Positions 1 through 9,552 of a stretch of 39,190 nucleotides of DNA are shown in pieces (position 1 is the first letter of the stretch; each line of letters opens with the position of its first letter). This DNA comes from Corallococcus interemptor (GTDB lineage Bacteria > Myxococcota > Myxococcia > Myxococcales > Myxococcaceae). The translations under genes and the position numbers were made by a program. Location: contig NZ_RAWM01000083.1 in NCBI RefSeq assembly GCF_003668875.1, forward strand, positions 1-39,190, written 5' to 3'. The notes below the pieces were generated by a model. It ran no database searches. It worked only from the letters and a program-made list of their open reading frames with translations, and was not told where the DNA came from.

Positions 1-335
1 TGAGCGGGGGGGCACCGCGGGTCGGGGGGCACGACCTCTGGCCGTGGGACTGTCCCCCGGGTCCTCCGGGGTGGGCAACGGAGAATTCCAGGCGAGTCAT
101 TCCACCTGGCGGCGCGGTCCGCTTCGTCGCCTTGACGCGGGGCGGCCAGGGCGCCGGACCTGGGGAGTCCGGGGAATAGCACGCGCGCCAGCGTGTCCAG
201 ACATCCGGAATCCTTGTCCAAAGTCTGTCGGACGTGCCGGGTCACCCGGGGTCGGTGCGGCCCGTGGGACGTCCCGCGTAGCGGGGAATCGTGAACACTC
301 ACATCGGCCGCGGGTCGCAATGCTCACTTCCCGCC

Positions 336-363
336 TTGACGCTGCGAGGAATTTCTTTAAAGA
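336..363 (+). promoter_or_regulatory. Candidate promoter for the M28 peptidase gene
   Basis: TTGACG (336-341) is followed after 16 bases by TAAAGA (358-363), a reasonable housekeeping -35/-10 pair. The -10 lies inside a perfect 12-base palindrome, TTCTTTAAAGAA (353-364), an AT-rich island in very GC-rich DNA. It sits about 185 bases before the start codon I favour for the next gene. The first 335 bases of the window hold no gene I can support; a frame open across 44-688 has no coding character. Confidence 0.4.
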
Positions 364-549
364 ATGCACGCACGTCCTCTTCTTCTTGGAAGATGGCGTA
401 TGTACCGGGCCTCGCGTTCCCCAACCGCGGAACCGGTGCGTGACGTCCCAGTTGAGCCCCGCGCGCCGCGTTCCCCCTCTCGGCGCGCGGTGGCCCCTGG
501 GACTTCCACCCCGCTCCACGCTCCTCATCAGGTCCCCTCGAGGCTTCGA

Positions 550-2064
550 GTGTCCACGTCCGCCTTCGTCCTGCCCGTCTCGCTGGCCCTGCAACTGCTT
601 ACGTCCGCGGCGCCGCCGTCCCCCCAGAACACCGCCACCGCTCCGTCCCAGGAGCCCGCGCCCAGGTCCCCGGCCACCTCGTCGGTGAAGGCCGTGCCCC
701 CGGCCGTGACGAAGCTGACCGCCGCGCAGCAGGCCACGGCGGCGAAGCTGATGGGGCCCGCGCTCTCGGAGGGCCACGCGTACGCGCGGCTGGCGGAGCT
801 GACGGACGGCATCGGGCCGCGCCTGTCCGGCTCCGAGTCCGCGGAGGCCGCGGTGCAGTGGGCCCTGCGCGCCTTCAAGGAGGACGGGGTGAAGGCGTGG
901 AAGGAGCCGGTGAAGGTGCCGCACTGGGTGCGCGGCGAGGAGCACGGCGAAATCCTCGCCTCGGAGCGCACGCGCGGCCTGCCCCTGGCGCTGCTGGCCC
1001 TGGGCGGCAGCGCGCCCACTCCGCCGGAGGGCATCACGGCGGAGGTGGTGGAGGTGGGCTCCCTGGAGGAGCTGGCGGCGCTGGGCGACAAGGTGAAGGG
1101 CCGCATCGTGTTCTTCAACCACACCATGTCGGAGGCGGCGGACTACGGCCGCTTCGCGGGGCTGCGGGGCCGGGGTCCGGCGGCGGCAGCGAAGCAGGGC
1201 GCGGTGGCCGCGCTGGTGCGCTCGCTGGCCACGGCGTCGCTGCGCTCCCCGCACACCGGCTCCACGCGCTTCGATGAAGGCGGCCCGCGCCTGCCCGCGG
1301 CGGCGGTGTCGGTGGAGGACGCGCTCACGCTGCACCGGATGCTCCAGGGCGGGGCGGTGAAGGTGCGCCTGGTGCTGGGGTGCTCGGACCTGCCGGACGC
1401 GGACTCGTCCAACGTGGTGGCGGAGGTGCGCGGCCGCGAGAAGCCGGACGAGGTGGTGCTCCTGGGCGCCCACCTGGACTCGTGGGACGTGGGCACGGGC
1501 GCGCACGACGACGGCGCGGGCGTGGTGATGGTGATGGAGGCCGCGCGGCTCATCGCCAGATTGCCCCAGGCGCCCCGGCGCACGGTGCGCGTGGTGCTGT
1601 TCATGAACGAGGAGAACGGCCTGCGCGGAGGCCGCGCGTACGCGGAGGCGCACGCGAAGGAGCTGCCCAAGCACGTGGCCGCCATCGAGATGGACGCGGG
1701 CGGCGGGCGTCCCCTGGGCGTGAGCCTGCACGCGGGGCCGGGCGGTGAGGCCCTGATGCGTCCGTGGCTGGCGCCGCTGGAGGGGCTGGGGGCCGCGAAG
1801 TTCCTGGTGGGCCACGCGACGGGCGCGGACCTGAGCCCCATGGAGCCCGCGCGCGTGCCCTTCGTGGGCGTGCGGGTGGACAGCAGCCGCTACTTCGACG
1901 TGCACCACTCCATGGCGGACACGCTGGACAAGGTGGACCCGCAGGACCTGTCGCGCAGCACCGCCGCGGTGACGTGGATGGCGTACGCGCTGGCGGAGTC
2001 GCCGGGCCTGCTCGCGCGCCCCACCGCGCCGGAGTCGGACACGCCGCCCCCGCCAAAGAAGTAG
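550..2064 (+). CDS. Secreted M28-family zinc aminopeptidase/carboxypeptidase with PA domain
   Basis: Predicted exported metallopeptidase of family M28, resembling plasma glutamate carboxypeptidase. I choose the GTG at 550 because a GAGG lies 7 bases upstream and the protein then opens with a normal signal peptide (VSTSAFVLPVSLALQLL...) followed by a Pro/Ala/Ser-rich linker. The frame is open back to an ATG at 364, which would add 62 Arg/Pro-rich residues in front of the signal. A protease-associated domain fits about residues 160-280. The di-zinc site is visible: HLD at 308-310, HDDGAG from 319, MNEENG near 354, IEMDAG near 380, and the late His in VHHSMADTLDKVD. All family metal ligands appear present, so an active enzyme is likely. 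Its stop lies 7 bases from the stop of the convergent transporter gene, with no obvious terminator between them. Confidence 0.88.
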   Translation: MSTSAFVLPVSLALQLLTSAAPPSPQNTATAPSQEPAPRSPATSSVKAVPPAVTKLTAAQQATAAKLMGPALSEGHAYARLAELTDGIGPRLSGSESAEAAVQWALRAFKEDGVKAWKEPVKVPHWVRGEEHGEILASERTRGLPLALLALGGSAPTPPEGITAEVVEVGSLEELAALGDKVKGRIVFFNHTMSEAADYGRFAGLRGRGPAAAAKQGAVAALVRSLATASLRSPHTGSTRFDEGGPRLPAAAVSVEDALTLHRMLQGGAVKVRLVLGCSDLPDADSSNVVAEVRGREKPDEVVLLGAHLDSWDVGTGAHDDGAGVVMVMEAARLIARLPQAPRRTVRVVLFMNEENGLRGGRAYAEAHAKELPKHVAAIEMDAGGGRPLGVSLHAGPGGEALMRPWLAPLEGLGAAKFLVGHATGADLSPMEPARVPFVGVRVDSSRYFDVHHSMADTLDKVDPQDLSRSTAAVTWMAYALAESPGLLARPTAPESDTPPPPKK

Positions 2065-2071
2065 GGCGTGC

Positions 2072-3820
2072 TCAAGCCTTGCGCGGTCTGCCCTGCCGCA
2101 GCGGCAGCTCCGGCAACAGCAGCGTGACGAACAGGGCCGCCAGCGCGACGAAGATGGCGAAGCGGTACACCGCCATCGTCGCGCGGGTGAAGGACTCCTT
2201 GAGCGCGCGCTCCACGCGGTCCACGGTGGAGAGCGCGCGGGCCTCGTCCGCGTCCACGCGCGCGCGGGCCTCGGGGCCTTCACCCAAGGCCTGACGCCGC
2301 TCCTCGGCGAAGCCCTCGCGCAGCTTCGCCTTCACCTGCTCCGGGTGGAACCGCTGGCCCTGCGGCGCGCCTTCCCCTCCGCCCAGGCTCCCGGGGGCCG
2401 ACGCGTGCAGTTCCTGCCGCACGTCCGCGGGCAGTCCGTGCGTGGCCTGCTGCGTGCGCGACTGCATCTCCCGCCCCAGCGTTCCCGCGAACACGGTGCC
2501 CAGCAGCGCCACGCCCACCGTCATGCCCAGCTGCCGGAAGAACGTCGTCGCGGACGTGGCCACGCCAATGCGCTGGGGCGGCACGGAGTTCTGCACCGCC
2601 ACGGTGTAGAGCGGGATGGACGGGCCCAGCCCCAGGCCCACCAGCACCATCTTCACCGTGACCTCCGCCTGGCTGGAGTCGGGCGTCAGCGTGAAGGCCA
2701 TCACCGCGAAGCCGCCCATGAGGAACACCAGCGCCCCCACCATCAGCGCCTTGTAGCGGCCCATCCGCGACACCAGCTGCCCGGACAGCACGTTGCCCGC
2801 CACCACGCCCAGCGTCAGCGGCGTGAGCGTCAGCCCGGAGTGCGTCGCGGACAGCCCCACCACGTTCACCATGAACAGCGGCAGGAACGTGACGGACGCC
2901 AGGAACACCGCGCCAATGATGAACACCGCCGCGTTGCCCGCGGAGAACGCGCGCAGGCGGAACAGCGACGGCTCCAGCAGCGGCTCCTTCGCCCGGCGCT
3001 CGCGCCACACGAACAGCCCCAGCCCCACCGCCGACAGCGTGAACAACCCCAGGATGGGCGCGGAGCCCCACGCGAACCCGCCCGCCCGGGGTGTCTTCTC
3101 GCCATGGCCCAGGCTGAGCGCCAGGAGCAGCGGCACCACGCCCACCGCCAGCGCCACCGCGCCCGGGATATCCAGCTTCCCGCCGTGCACGCCCTCCGGC
3201 TTGAGCGGCGGCATGCGCAGGAAGATGAGCGCCAGCGCCAGCGCGCCCACCGGCAGGTTGATGAAGAACACCCAGTGCCAGCCCAATGTGTCGGTGATGA
3301 AGCCGCCGGCCAGCGGGCCAATGACGCTGGACAGGCCGAACACCGCGCCGAACAGGCCCTGGTATTTGCCCCGGTCGCGAGGCGGGAACAGGTCCGCCAC
3401 CACCGCCAGCGACCCGGTGAAGAGCGCCGCGCTGCCCAGCCCCTGCACCGCTCGGCAGAGGATGAGCACCAGCGTGGAGCGGGCCGCGCCGCACAGGAAG
3501 CTGCCGGTGAGGAACACGGCGATGCCCGCCACCAGCACCGCGCGGCGGCCCAGCAGGTCGGACAGCTTGCCCCACACCGGCACCATCATCGTGGACGCCA
3601 CCAGGTACGCGGTGGTGAGCCACGGGTAGTGCTCCGGCGCGATGCGCAGGTCCGCCTGGATGGTGGGCCCCGCCGTCGCGACGATGGTCTGGTCCAGCGC
3701 CGCCAGCAGCAGCCCCAGCAGCGCCCCCGCCAGGGTGAAGGCCTTCTGGGAGCGGCTGAACCGCTCGGAGGCCGGCGCGGCGCGGGAGTCCAGGGCGGTG
3801 TCGGCGGCGGTGTCGGCCAT
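2072..3820 (-). CDS. MFS multidrug exporter, DHA2 (EmrB/QacA) family, 14 TM
   Basis: A 582-residue proton-driven exporter of the inner membrane. After a short cytoplasmic tail it shows the DHA2 signatures: LDQTIVATAGPTI at the end of TM1, GKLSDLLGRRAVLVAG (motif A) between TM2 and TM3, and GPLAGGFITDTLGWHWVFF (motif C) in TM5, followed by the NLPVG typical of the 14-TM group. A long charged, Gln/Glu/Arg-rich segment of about 110 residues precedes the last TM helix, longer than usual. Substrates cannot be deduced. It stands alone on the minus strand, divergent from the lysyl-oxidase lipoprotein pair; the 223 bases between the two starts hold no clear regulator or operator. Confidence 0.9.
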   Translation of the reverse strand: MADTAADTALDSRAAPASERFSRSQKAFTLAGALLGLLLAALDQTIVATAGPTIQADLRIAPEHYPWLTTAYLVASTMMVPVWGKLSDLLGRRAVLVAGIAVFLTGSFLCGAARSTLVLILCRAVQGLGSAALFTGSLAVVADLFPPRDRGKYQGLFGAVFGLSSVIGPLAGGFITDTLGWHWVFFINLPVGALALALIFLRMPPLKPEGVHGGKLDIPGAVALAVGVVPLLLALSLGHGEKTPRAGGFAWGSAPILGLFTLSAVGLGLFVWRERRAKEPLLEPSLFRLRAFSAGNAAVFIIGAVFLASVTFLPLFMVNVVGLSATHSGLTLTPLTLGVVAGNVLSGQLVSRMGRYKALMVGALVFLMGGFAVMAFTLTPDSSQAEVTVKMVLVGLGLGPSIPLYTVAVQNSVPPQRIGVATSATTFFRQLGMTVGVALLGTVFAGTLGREMQSRTQQATHGLPADVRQELHASAPGSLGGGEGAPQGQRFHPEQVKAKLREGFAEERRQALGEGPEARARVDADEARALSTVDRVERALKESFTRATMAVYRFAIFVALAALFVTLLLPELPLRQGRPRKA

Positions 3821-4043
3821 GGCTCGGGCACGCGACGCGTGCGTTCGCGCGAATCTGGGGACGGCGGCCGGGGAGGGCCATCTCCGCCTGCCCGGCTGCT
3901 CTCCTTCCGGAAGGCAATGCGCCCCCGGAAGAGCCGTTCATCCAGCAAGGGCCATTCGGTGAACAGGCCCCGTGGCCCTATCCTGCGCCCCCTTCATGCC
4001 GGACGCCGGACACATCCAGGACGCGTCCCGCCGAGGAGTGAAC

Positions 4044-6047
4044 ATGCGGATCCGTGGAGCGCTGACCCTCGCCGGGGTGTTGTTGCTGACGGCGGGTTGC
4101 AAGGACGACCCGAAACCCCAGCCCGACGCGGGGGTCCCGGACGCGGGCTCGCAAGACGACGCGGGCTCGCAAGACGACGCCGGCACCGCCGGGCCCACCC
4201 TCTCGGAGACGCCCCGCTGGGAGGTGCAGGGGGACGGGCTGGAGCCAAAGGAGTGCTTTGGCCGCGGCGTGGCGCTGGGCGACGTCAACGGCGATGGCCG
4301 CAAGGACCTGGTGGTGATTTCGCCGCCGTGCACCAGCGGCCCCACCAACCCCGGACGCGTGATGGTGTACCCCGGAGAGGGGTCCTCCTTCTCCAGGACG
4401 CCCGTCATCTCCAAGCTGTCGTGGGTGCATCCCAGCCCGCGCACGTCGGGCTACCAGATGACGGTGAGCACGGGCGACGTGGACGGGGACGCGTACGCGG
4501 ACGTGCTGGTGAAGAGCTACTACGGCGTCAGCGTCTACAAGGGCGGGCCGGACCTGTCCCAGGTGTTCGCGCAGCCGCTGTTCCGCGCGCCGGACTCCTC
4601 GACCATGCGCTTCGCCATCGCGCGGCTGCTGGACCTGGATGGAGACGGGCTGGACGACCTCGCCGTCTCCACCTTCAGCGGCAGCACCACCCTCTACCGC
4701 GCGACGCCGGGCGGGGCGGAGGGGCCCTTCACCAACGTGCGCGTGCTGTCCGGCTACGCGCAGCCCGCCGGAGACACGGACGGGGACGGCGCCCAGGACC
4801 TGTTCATCCCCCTCTACGACGAGGAGAACGGCCAGGGCCTCTTCCTGGGCTGCAAGGCGGGCAGCTCGCGCGTCTGTGATGGACCGCTCACCACGCAGCC
4901 GGTGTGGAAGGGCACGGCGGAGAGCATGAGGGGGATTGCGGACCTGAACGGGGACGGCCGCCCGGAGGCGCTCGCGTCGCTGAGGGGCAGCCAGCGCCTG
5001 CACCTGTCGGACGCCTCCGTCCAGGGCTACTCCGCCACGCCCGCGTGGACGCTGATGGACGACCCGGCCTTCCCCATCGTGGCCGCCCAGAGCGCCACGG
5101 TGGGCGCCATGGCGGCGGGCAGCATGGGTCACGACTTCGTGCTCGCCTCGCTGGGGCGCGTGTACCTCTTCCGCCCGACGCAGGATGTGTCCGGTCCGCT
5201 GGCGCCGGTGTGGTCGTGGCCGCGCGCCAACCGCCTCCTGCCCCAGACGATGCTGGGCTTCGCCATGCCCTCCGTGGCCAGCCCCGGCGACCTGGACGGG
5301 GACGGGTACGACGACCTGGTGGTGGGCCTGCCGCAGGAGACCGACGGCACCCGAGCCCCGGGCCGGGTGCGGGTGTACGGCGGCGGCGCGGTGCCGGACT
5401 CGGCGGAGCCTCCGCCCGCGCTGATGCCCACGAAGACGTGCAACCTCCAGGTGGATCCGGTGAACGGCAAGCCGGACCTCACGGTGGACCGGGACGTCAT
5501 CGCGCGCACGCTCTACATCGAGCGTCGCTCCTTCGCGGCGGACGCCTGCGAGGTGCGTGAAGGCTGCGTGCCCGCGGGCGGCGAGCGGCGCCTGCTGCGC
5601 TTCACCACCTCCATCATGAACATGGGCACCGCGCCCGCGGTGGTGCCTTCCCCGCAGGAGCGCCCGGACCTCTTCGTCTACGACGAGTGCCACCAGCACG
5701 ACCACCTGGTGAACTTCGCCGGCTATGACCTCAAGGACGCCTCCGGCAACTCCATGTCCGTGGGGCGCAAGCAGGGCTTCTACATGGTGGACTTCACCCA
5801 GTACTGCGCGGACGGCACCGCGTTAGCCTGGTACGACCCGGGCACGGGCATCTCGCCGGGCTGGTCGGACGTCTACACCGCGGACACGGCCTGCCAGTGG
5901 CTGGACGTCACGGACACCCCGGACGGGGACTACACCGTGCGGGTGGGCGTGGATGAGAACCACATCATCGACGAACTCGACGCGCTCCCCAACGAGGCCA
6001 CCGTCAAGGTGCGCCTCAAGGGGGACACCGTGACCGTGCTGCCCTGA
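4044..6047 (+). CDS. Lipoprotein with FG-GAP/calcium-loop repeats and C-terminal lysyl oxidase domain (copy 1)
   Basis: A 667-residue surface lipoprotein. ATG 4044 has a GAGGAG Shine-Dalgarno and gives a lipobox ending at Cys19 (LLLTAGC). An Asp/Gly/Gln linker with a doubled GSQDDA motif follows. Residues 65-440 carry FG-GAP/VCBS-type blades with at least six DxDGDGxxD loops, near residues 80, 146, 198, 244, 300 and 417, expected to bind Ca2+. The C-terminal 180 residues match the catalytic domain of animal lysyl oxidase: the copper motif CHQHDH (His550, 552, 554), GRKQGFYMVDF, SPGWSDVYTAD and CQWLDVTDTPDGDY. Lys576 and Tyr611 align with the two residues that make the lysine tyrosylquinone cofactor (human Lys320 and Tyr355) and have the same spacing of 35. 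I infer a copper amine oxidase acting on exposed lysines or amines at the cell surface; the substrate is unknown. Confidence 0.85.
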   Translation: MRIRGALTLAGVLLLTAGCKDDPKPQPDAGVPDAGSQDDAGSQDDAGTAGPTLSETPRWEVQGDGLEPKECFGRGVALGDVNGDGRKDLVVISPPCTSGPTNPGRVMVYPGEGSSFSRTPVISKLSWVHPSPRTSGYQMTVSTGDVDGDAYADVLVKSYYGVSVYKGGPDLSQVFAQPLFRAPDSSTMRFAIARLLDLDGDGLDDLAVSTFSGSTTLYRATPGGAEGPFTNVRVLSGYAQPAGDTDGDGAQDLFIPLYDEENGQGLFLGCKAGSSRVCDGPLTTQPVWKGTAESMRGIADLNGDGRPEALASLRGSQRLHLSDASVQGYSATPAWTLMDDPAFPIVAAQSATVGAMAAGSMGHDFVLASLGRVYLFRPTQDVSGPLAPVWSWPRANRLLPQTMLGFAMPSVASPGDLDGDGYDDLVVGLPQETDGTRAPGRVRVYGGGAVPDSAEPPPALMPTKTCNLQVDPVNGKPDLTVDRDVIARTLYIERRSFAADACEVREGCVPAGGERRLLRFTTSIMNMGTAPAVVPSPQERPDLFVYDECHQHDHLVNFAGYDLKDASGNSMSVGRKQGFYMVDFTQYCADGTALAWYDPGTGISPGWSDVYTADTACQWLDVTDTPDGDYTVRVGVDENHIIDELDALPNEATVKVRLKGDTVTVLP

Positions 6048-6136
6048 AGCGAAGACCGCGCATCGTTTCATCGTGAAGAGGCTCACTTCGGGACAGGGCC
6101 GGTGGAAGGCCGGTCCATTCCCGGGGGCACGACACG

Positions 6137-8152
6137 ATGCGGATGCGATTGGCGGGGGCTTGCGCGGTGGTGGGACTCCTGTCCCTGACGGGCTGCAAGG
6201 ACGACCCGAAACCCCAGCCGGACGCGGGCACGGTGGATGACGGAGGCACCTCCGTCAGTCCCACCCTCTCCGAAACGCCGCGCTGGCAGGTGACCGGCGA
6301 CGGCGTGAACCCCAAGGAATGCTTCGGCCGCACCGTGGCGCTGGGCGACGTCAACGGCGACGGGCGCAAGGACCTGCTGGTGTCCTCCGCGCCCTGCTCG
6401 AGCGTCCAGAGGGAGCCCGGCCGCGTGATGGTGTTCGCGGGCGAGGCGCGCGACTTCTCGAAGACGCCCGTCACCACGACGCTGACGTGGGTGCACCCCA
6501 GCCCCCTCGCCTCCAGCTACAAGATGACGGTGAGCACGGGCGACATCGACGGGGACGCGTACGCGGACGTGCTCGTCGCCACCTCCTTCGGCGTCAGCGT
6601 GTTCAAGGGCGGGCCGGACCTGTCCCAGGTGCTGACGCAGCCGCTGTTCCGAGCGCCGGACGCCGCCACCCTGCGCTTCAGCGGCGCGCAGCTGCTGGAC
6701 CTGGATGGGGACGGGAGGGCGGAGCTCGCCGTCGCCACGTCGCCCGGCAGCAACCTCACCGTGTACCGGGCAACACCGGGCGCACCGGAGGGGGCCTTCA
6801 CCGCCGTGCGCACGCTGACGGGCGTCCCCGTCCCCGCGGGCGACGCCGACGGGGACGGGGTCCAGGACCTGGCCGTGACCCACGCCGACGCCACGGTGGA
6901 CCTCTACCTGGGGTGCAAGGCGGGCAGCGCTCGCGTCTGTGAAGGGCCGCTCACGGCGCAGCCCGTGTGGACCGGAGAGGCCGAGTCCTTCGCCGCGCTG
7001 CCCGACCTGAACGGAGACGGCCGCGCGGAGGCGCTCCTGTTCCTGAACGGCAGCCAGCGCCTGCACCTGTCCGACGCCGCCGCCCCGGGCTACTCGCCAC
7101 AAATCACCTGGCAGGCCATGGACGACGCGGCCTTCCCCCTCTTCGGACAGTCCTTCCTCACGTTCAGCAAGACCGTCGTCCCCGTGGGCGCCATGGTGGA
7201 GGGCGGCGCGGGCCACGACTTCGCCATCGGCGCCATCGGCCGCGCGTACCTCTTCCGCCCCACCGCGAACGTGTCCGGTCCGCTGGAGCCGGTGTGGGCG
7301 TGGCCGCGCGCCAACCGGCTCGACCTCCGCACGTCGCTGGGCACCGACTACCTGGGCATGGCCTCCGCGGGCGACCTGGACGGAGACGGGTATGACGACC
7401 TGGTGGTGGGCGCGTCCCGGGGCCTCAGCGGCACGCCCGCGGGAAGCGAGGGCACGCCCGCCCCGGGCCGGGTGATGGTGTTCGGCGGCGGCGCGGTGCC
7501 GGATTCGCAAGAGCCCGCGCCCGCCCTGGCGCCCACGAAGACGTGCAACCTCCAGGTGGATCCGGTCAACGGCAAGCCGGACCTGACGGTGGACCGGGAC
7601 GTGCTCGCGCGCACGCTCTACATCGACCGGCGCTCCTTCACGGCGGACTCGTGCGAGGTGCGCGAGGGCTGCGTCCCCGCGGGCGGCGAGCGGCGCCTTT
7701 TGCGCTTCACCACCTCCATCGTGAACATGGGCACGGCCCCGCTGGTGGTGCCTTCACCCGAAGAGCGGCCGGACCTCTTCGTCTACGACGAGTGCCACGA
7801 CCACCACCACCTGACGAACTTCGCCGGCTACGACCTCAAGGACGCGTCCGGCAACTCCATGTCCGTGGGGCGCAAGCAGGGCTTCTACATGATCGACTTC
7901 ACCCAGCAGTGCGCGGACGGCACCCCGTTCGCCGCGTACGACCCGGGCACGGGCATCTCGCCCGGCTGGTCGGACGTCTACACCGCGGACCTGCCCTGCC
8001 AGTGGCTGGACGTCACCGACACCCCGGACGGCGACTACACCGTGCGGGTGGGCGTGGACGAGAACCACATCGTGGACGAGGCCGGCACGCTGCCCAACGA
8101 GGTCACCGTCAAGGTGCGCCTGACCGGTGACACGGTGACCGTGCTGCCCTGA
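6137..8152 (+). CDS. Lipoprotein with FG-GAP/calcium-loop repeats and C-terminal lysyl oxidase domain (copy 2)
   Basis: A tandem paralogue of the preceding gene, 671 residues, starting 89 bases after it. The lipobox (LLSLTGC) and following KDDPKPQPDAG are nearly identical to copy 1, and the calcium loops (DVNGDGRKD, DIDGDAYAD, DLDGDGRAE, DADGDGVQD, DLNGDGRAE, DLDGDGYDD) are in register. The lysyl-oxidase domain keeps the copper histidines in a changed motif, CHDHHH (His554, 556, 558), plus Lys580 and Tyr615 for the quinone cofactor. Compared with copy 1, the linker is shorter and there are small insertions before the last blade. The close similarity points to a local duplication with both copies kept under selection. 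No terminator is visible between the copies, so co-transcription is likely. ATG 6137 is used; an ATG at 6143 is also possible. Confidence 0.85.
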   Translation: MRMRLAGACAVVGLLSLTGCKDDPKPQPDAGTVDDGGTSVSPTLSETPRWQVTGDGVNPKECFGRTVALGDVNGDGRKDLLVSSAPCSSVQREPGRVMVFAGEARDFSKTPVTTTLTWVHPSPLASSYKMTVSTGDIDGDAYADVLVATSFGVSVFKGGPDLSQVLTQPLFRAPDAATLRFSGAQLLDLDGDGRAELAVATSPGSNLTVYRATPGAPEGAFTAVRTLTGVPVPAGDADGDGVQDLAVTHADATVDLYLGCKAGSARVCEGPLTAQPVWTGEAESFAALPDLNGDGRAEALLFLNGSQRLHLSDAAAPGYSPQITWQAMDDAAFPLFGQSFLTFSKTVVPVGAMVEGGAGHDFAIGAIGRAYLFRPTANVSGPLEPVWAWPRANRLDLRTSLGTDYLGMASAGDLDGDGYDDLVVGASRGLSGTPAGSEGTPAPGRVMVFGGGAVPDSQEPAPALAPTKTCNLQVDPVNGKPDLTVDRDVLARTLYIDRRSFTADSCEVREGCVPAGGERRLLRFTTSIVNMGTAPLVVPSPEERPDLFVYDECHDHHHLTNFAGYDLKDASGNSMSVGRKQGFYMIDFTQQCADGTPFAAYDPGTGISPGWSDVYTADLPCQWLDVTDTPDGDYTVRVGVDENHIVDEAGTLPNEVTVKVRLTGDTVTVLP

Positions 8153-8304
8153 AACAGGGAAAACCCCGGGTGAAACGGGCGTCCGGTGAAGGCCGCGTGC
8201 AATGGGCGGCCCTCCTGGGCGTAGAGTGCCTGACGCGGCCCGTCCGCCGGGGACCCTTCCCGGTGCGCCAGGCCGCGCGGCTTCCAGCGTGAAGGGGTGG
8301 TTTC

Positions 8305-9531
8305 GTGAACTTCCGGGTCGACGTGTGGGAGGGTGCGCGCATCGCGCTGACCTCGCTGCGCTCCAACCGGCTGCGGACGGTGCTGACCACGGTGGGCATT
8401 GGCGTGGGCGTGTGCACGCTGCTGGCCATCGTCGGCATCATCCAGGGGTTGAACAGCTCCTTCGCCGACCAGCTCAACAAGATCGGCTCCAACACGCTCC
8501 AGGTGTCCAAGTTCCCCTGGGTGATGAACGGGGACTGGTGGGCGTACCGCAACCGCAAGACGCTCTCGCTGGACCTGGTGGACCCGCTGCGCAACGCCTC
8601 CGAGCACGTGGTCGCGGTGGCCCCCATGATGTTCGTCAACGCGGAGGTGTCCTTCCAGAACCGGAAGCTCGCCTCCGTGCAGACCATGGGCACCAGCCCT
8701 GACTACGCCATGACGTCCTCGGTGGAGATGGGCCAGGGGCGCTTCCTCACGCAGGCGGACGTGGACAACCGCTCCGCCGTCGTCGTGATTGGCGCGGAGA
8801 TCGGCAAGGTGCTCTTCCCGGGCATCAACCCCGTGGGCCACCGCATCCTCGTGGACCGCCGCCCCTACCGCATCGCGGGCGTCATCGTGGAGCGCGGCAC
8901 GCTCCTGGGGCAGAACGTGGACCTGGTGGTGATGCTGCCCTACACCGCGTTCCAGGGACACTTCGGCACCCAGCGCGACGTGACCCTGGTGCTCGCGGTG
9001 GACCAGCAGGAGAACGTCCCCCGCGTGCAGGACCGGCTCACGGAGACGCTGCGCCGGGAGCGCAACACCAAGCCCGGCGCGCCGGACGACTTCGCCATCA
9101 ACCGGCCGGATCAGCTGGCCAACATGTACAAGCAGCTCACCGGCGCGCTCTACGGCGCCGCCACGGGCGTGGGGCTCATCACCCTGCTCGTGGGCGGCAT
9201 CGGCATCATGAACATCATGCTGGTGTCCGTGCGCGAGCGGACGCGCGAGATCGGCGTCCGGCGGGCGCTGGGCGCGCGCAAGCACACCATCATCCTCCAG
9301 TTCCTCATGGAGGCGGCCAGCGTGTCCGCGGTGGGCGGCGCCATGGGCACCGCGGTGGGCATGGGGCTCGCGTGGCTGGTGAACTACCTCACGCCCCTGG
9401 CGGCGGCGGTGCAGCCGCTGACGGTGGTGCTGGGCGTGGGCTTCTCCGCGGTGGTGGGCCTGTTGTTCGGCATCTGGCCGGCGGCGCGCGCCGCGAACCT
9501 GGACCCCGTGGAGGCGCTCCGCCACGACTAG
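8305..9531 (+). CDS. MacB/FtsX-type ABC transporter permease, first of a pair
   Basis: A 408-residue inner-membrane permease. The GTG start has GAAGGGG 7 bases upstream. Residues 15-45 form the first TM helix (RSNRLRTVLTTVGIGVGVCTLLAIV), followed by a large periplasmic MacB-type core of about 230 residues. The FtsX domain with three TM helices closes the protein; it contains the typical LLVGGIGIMNIMLVSVRERTREIGVRRALGAR segment, where the coupling helix contacts the ATPase, and ends in PAARAANLDPVEALRHD. Family knowledge: such permeases are mechanotransmitters that work with a cytoplasmic ATPase and often a periplasmic adaptor. Neither partner is encoded nearby. The next gene is a similar permease 21 bases downstream, so the two probably form a heterodimer. 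Confidence 0.87.
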   Translation: MNFRVDVWEGARIALTSLRSNRLRTVLTTVGIGVGVCTLLAIVGIIQGLNSSFADQLNKIGSNTLQVSKFPWVMNGDWWAYRNRKTLSLDLVDPLRNASEHVVAVAPMMFVNAEVSFQNRKLASVQTMGTSPDYAMTSSVEMGQGRFLTQADVDNRSAVVVIGAEIGKVLFPGINPVGHRILVDRRPYRIAGVIVERGTLLGQNVDLVVMLPYTAFQGHFGTQRDVTLVLAVDQQENVPRVQDRLTETLRRERNTKPGAPDDFAINRPDQLANMYKQLTGALYGAATGVGLITLLVGGIGIMNIMLVSVRERTREIGVRRALGARKHTIILQFLMEAASVSAVGGAMGTAVGMGLAWLVNYLTPLAAAVQPLTVVLGVGFSAVVGLLFGIWPAARAANLDPVEALRHD

Positions 9532-9552
9532 GCGGGAGCGGGAGACTCGACC

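Noticed and set aside
97-2283. A 728-codon minus-strand frame opposite the M28 peptidase
   Set aside because: Low-complexity Arg/His/Ala text with no domain; the plus-strand frame has a full set of zinc ligands.
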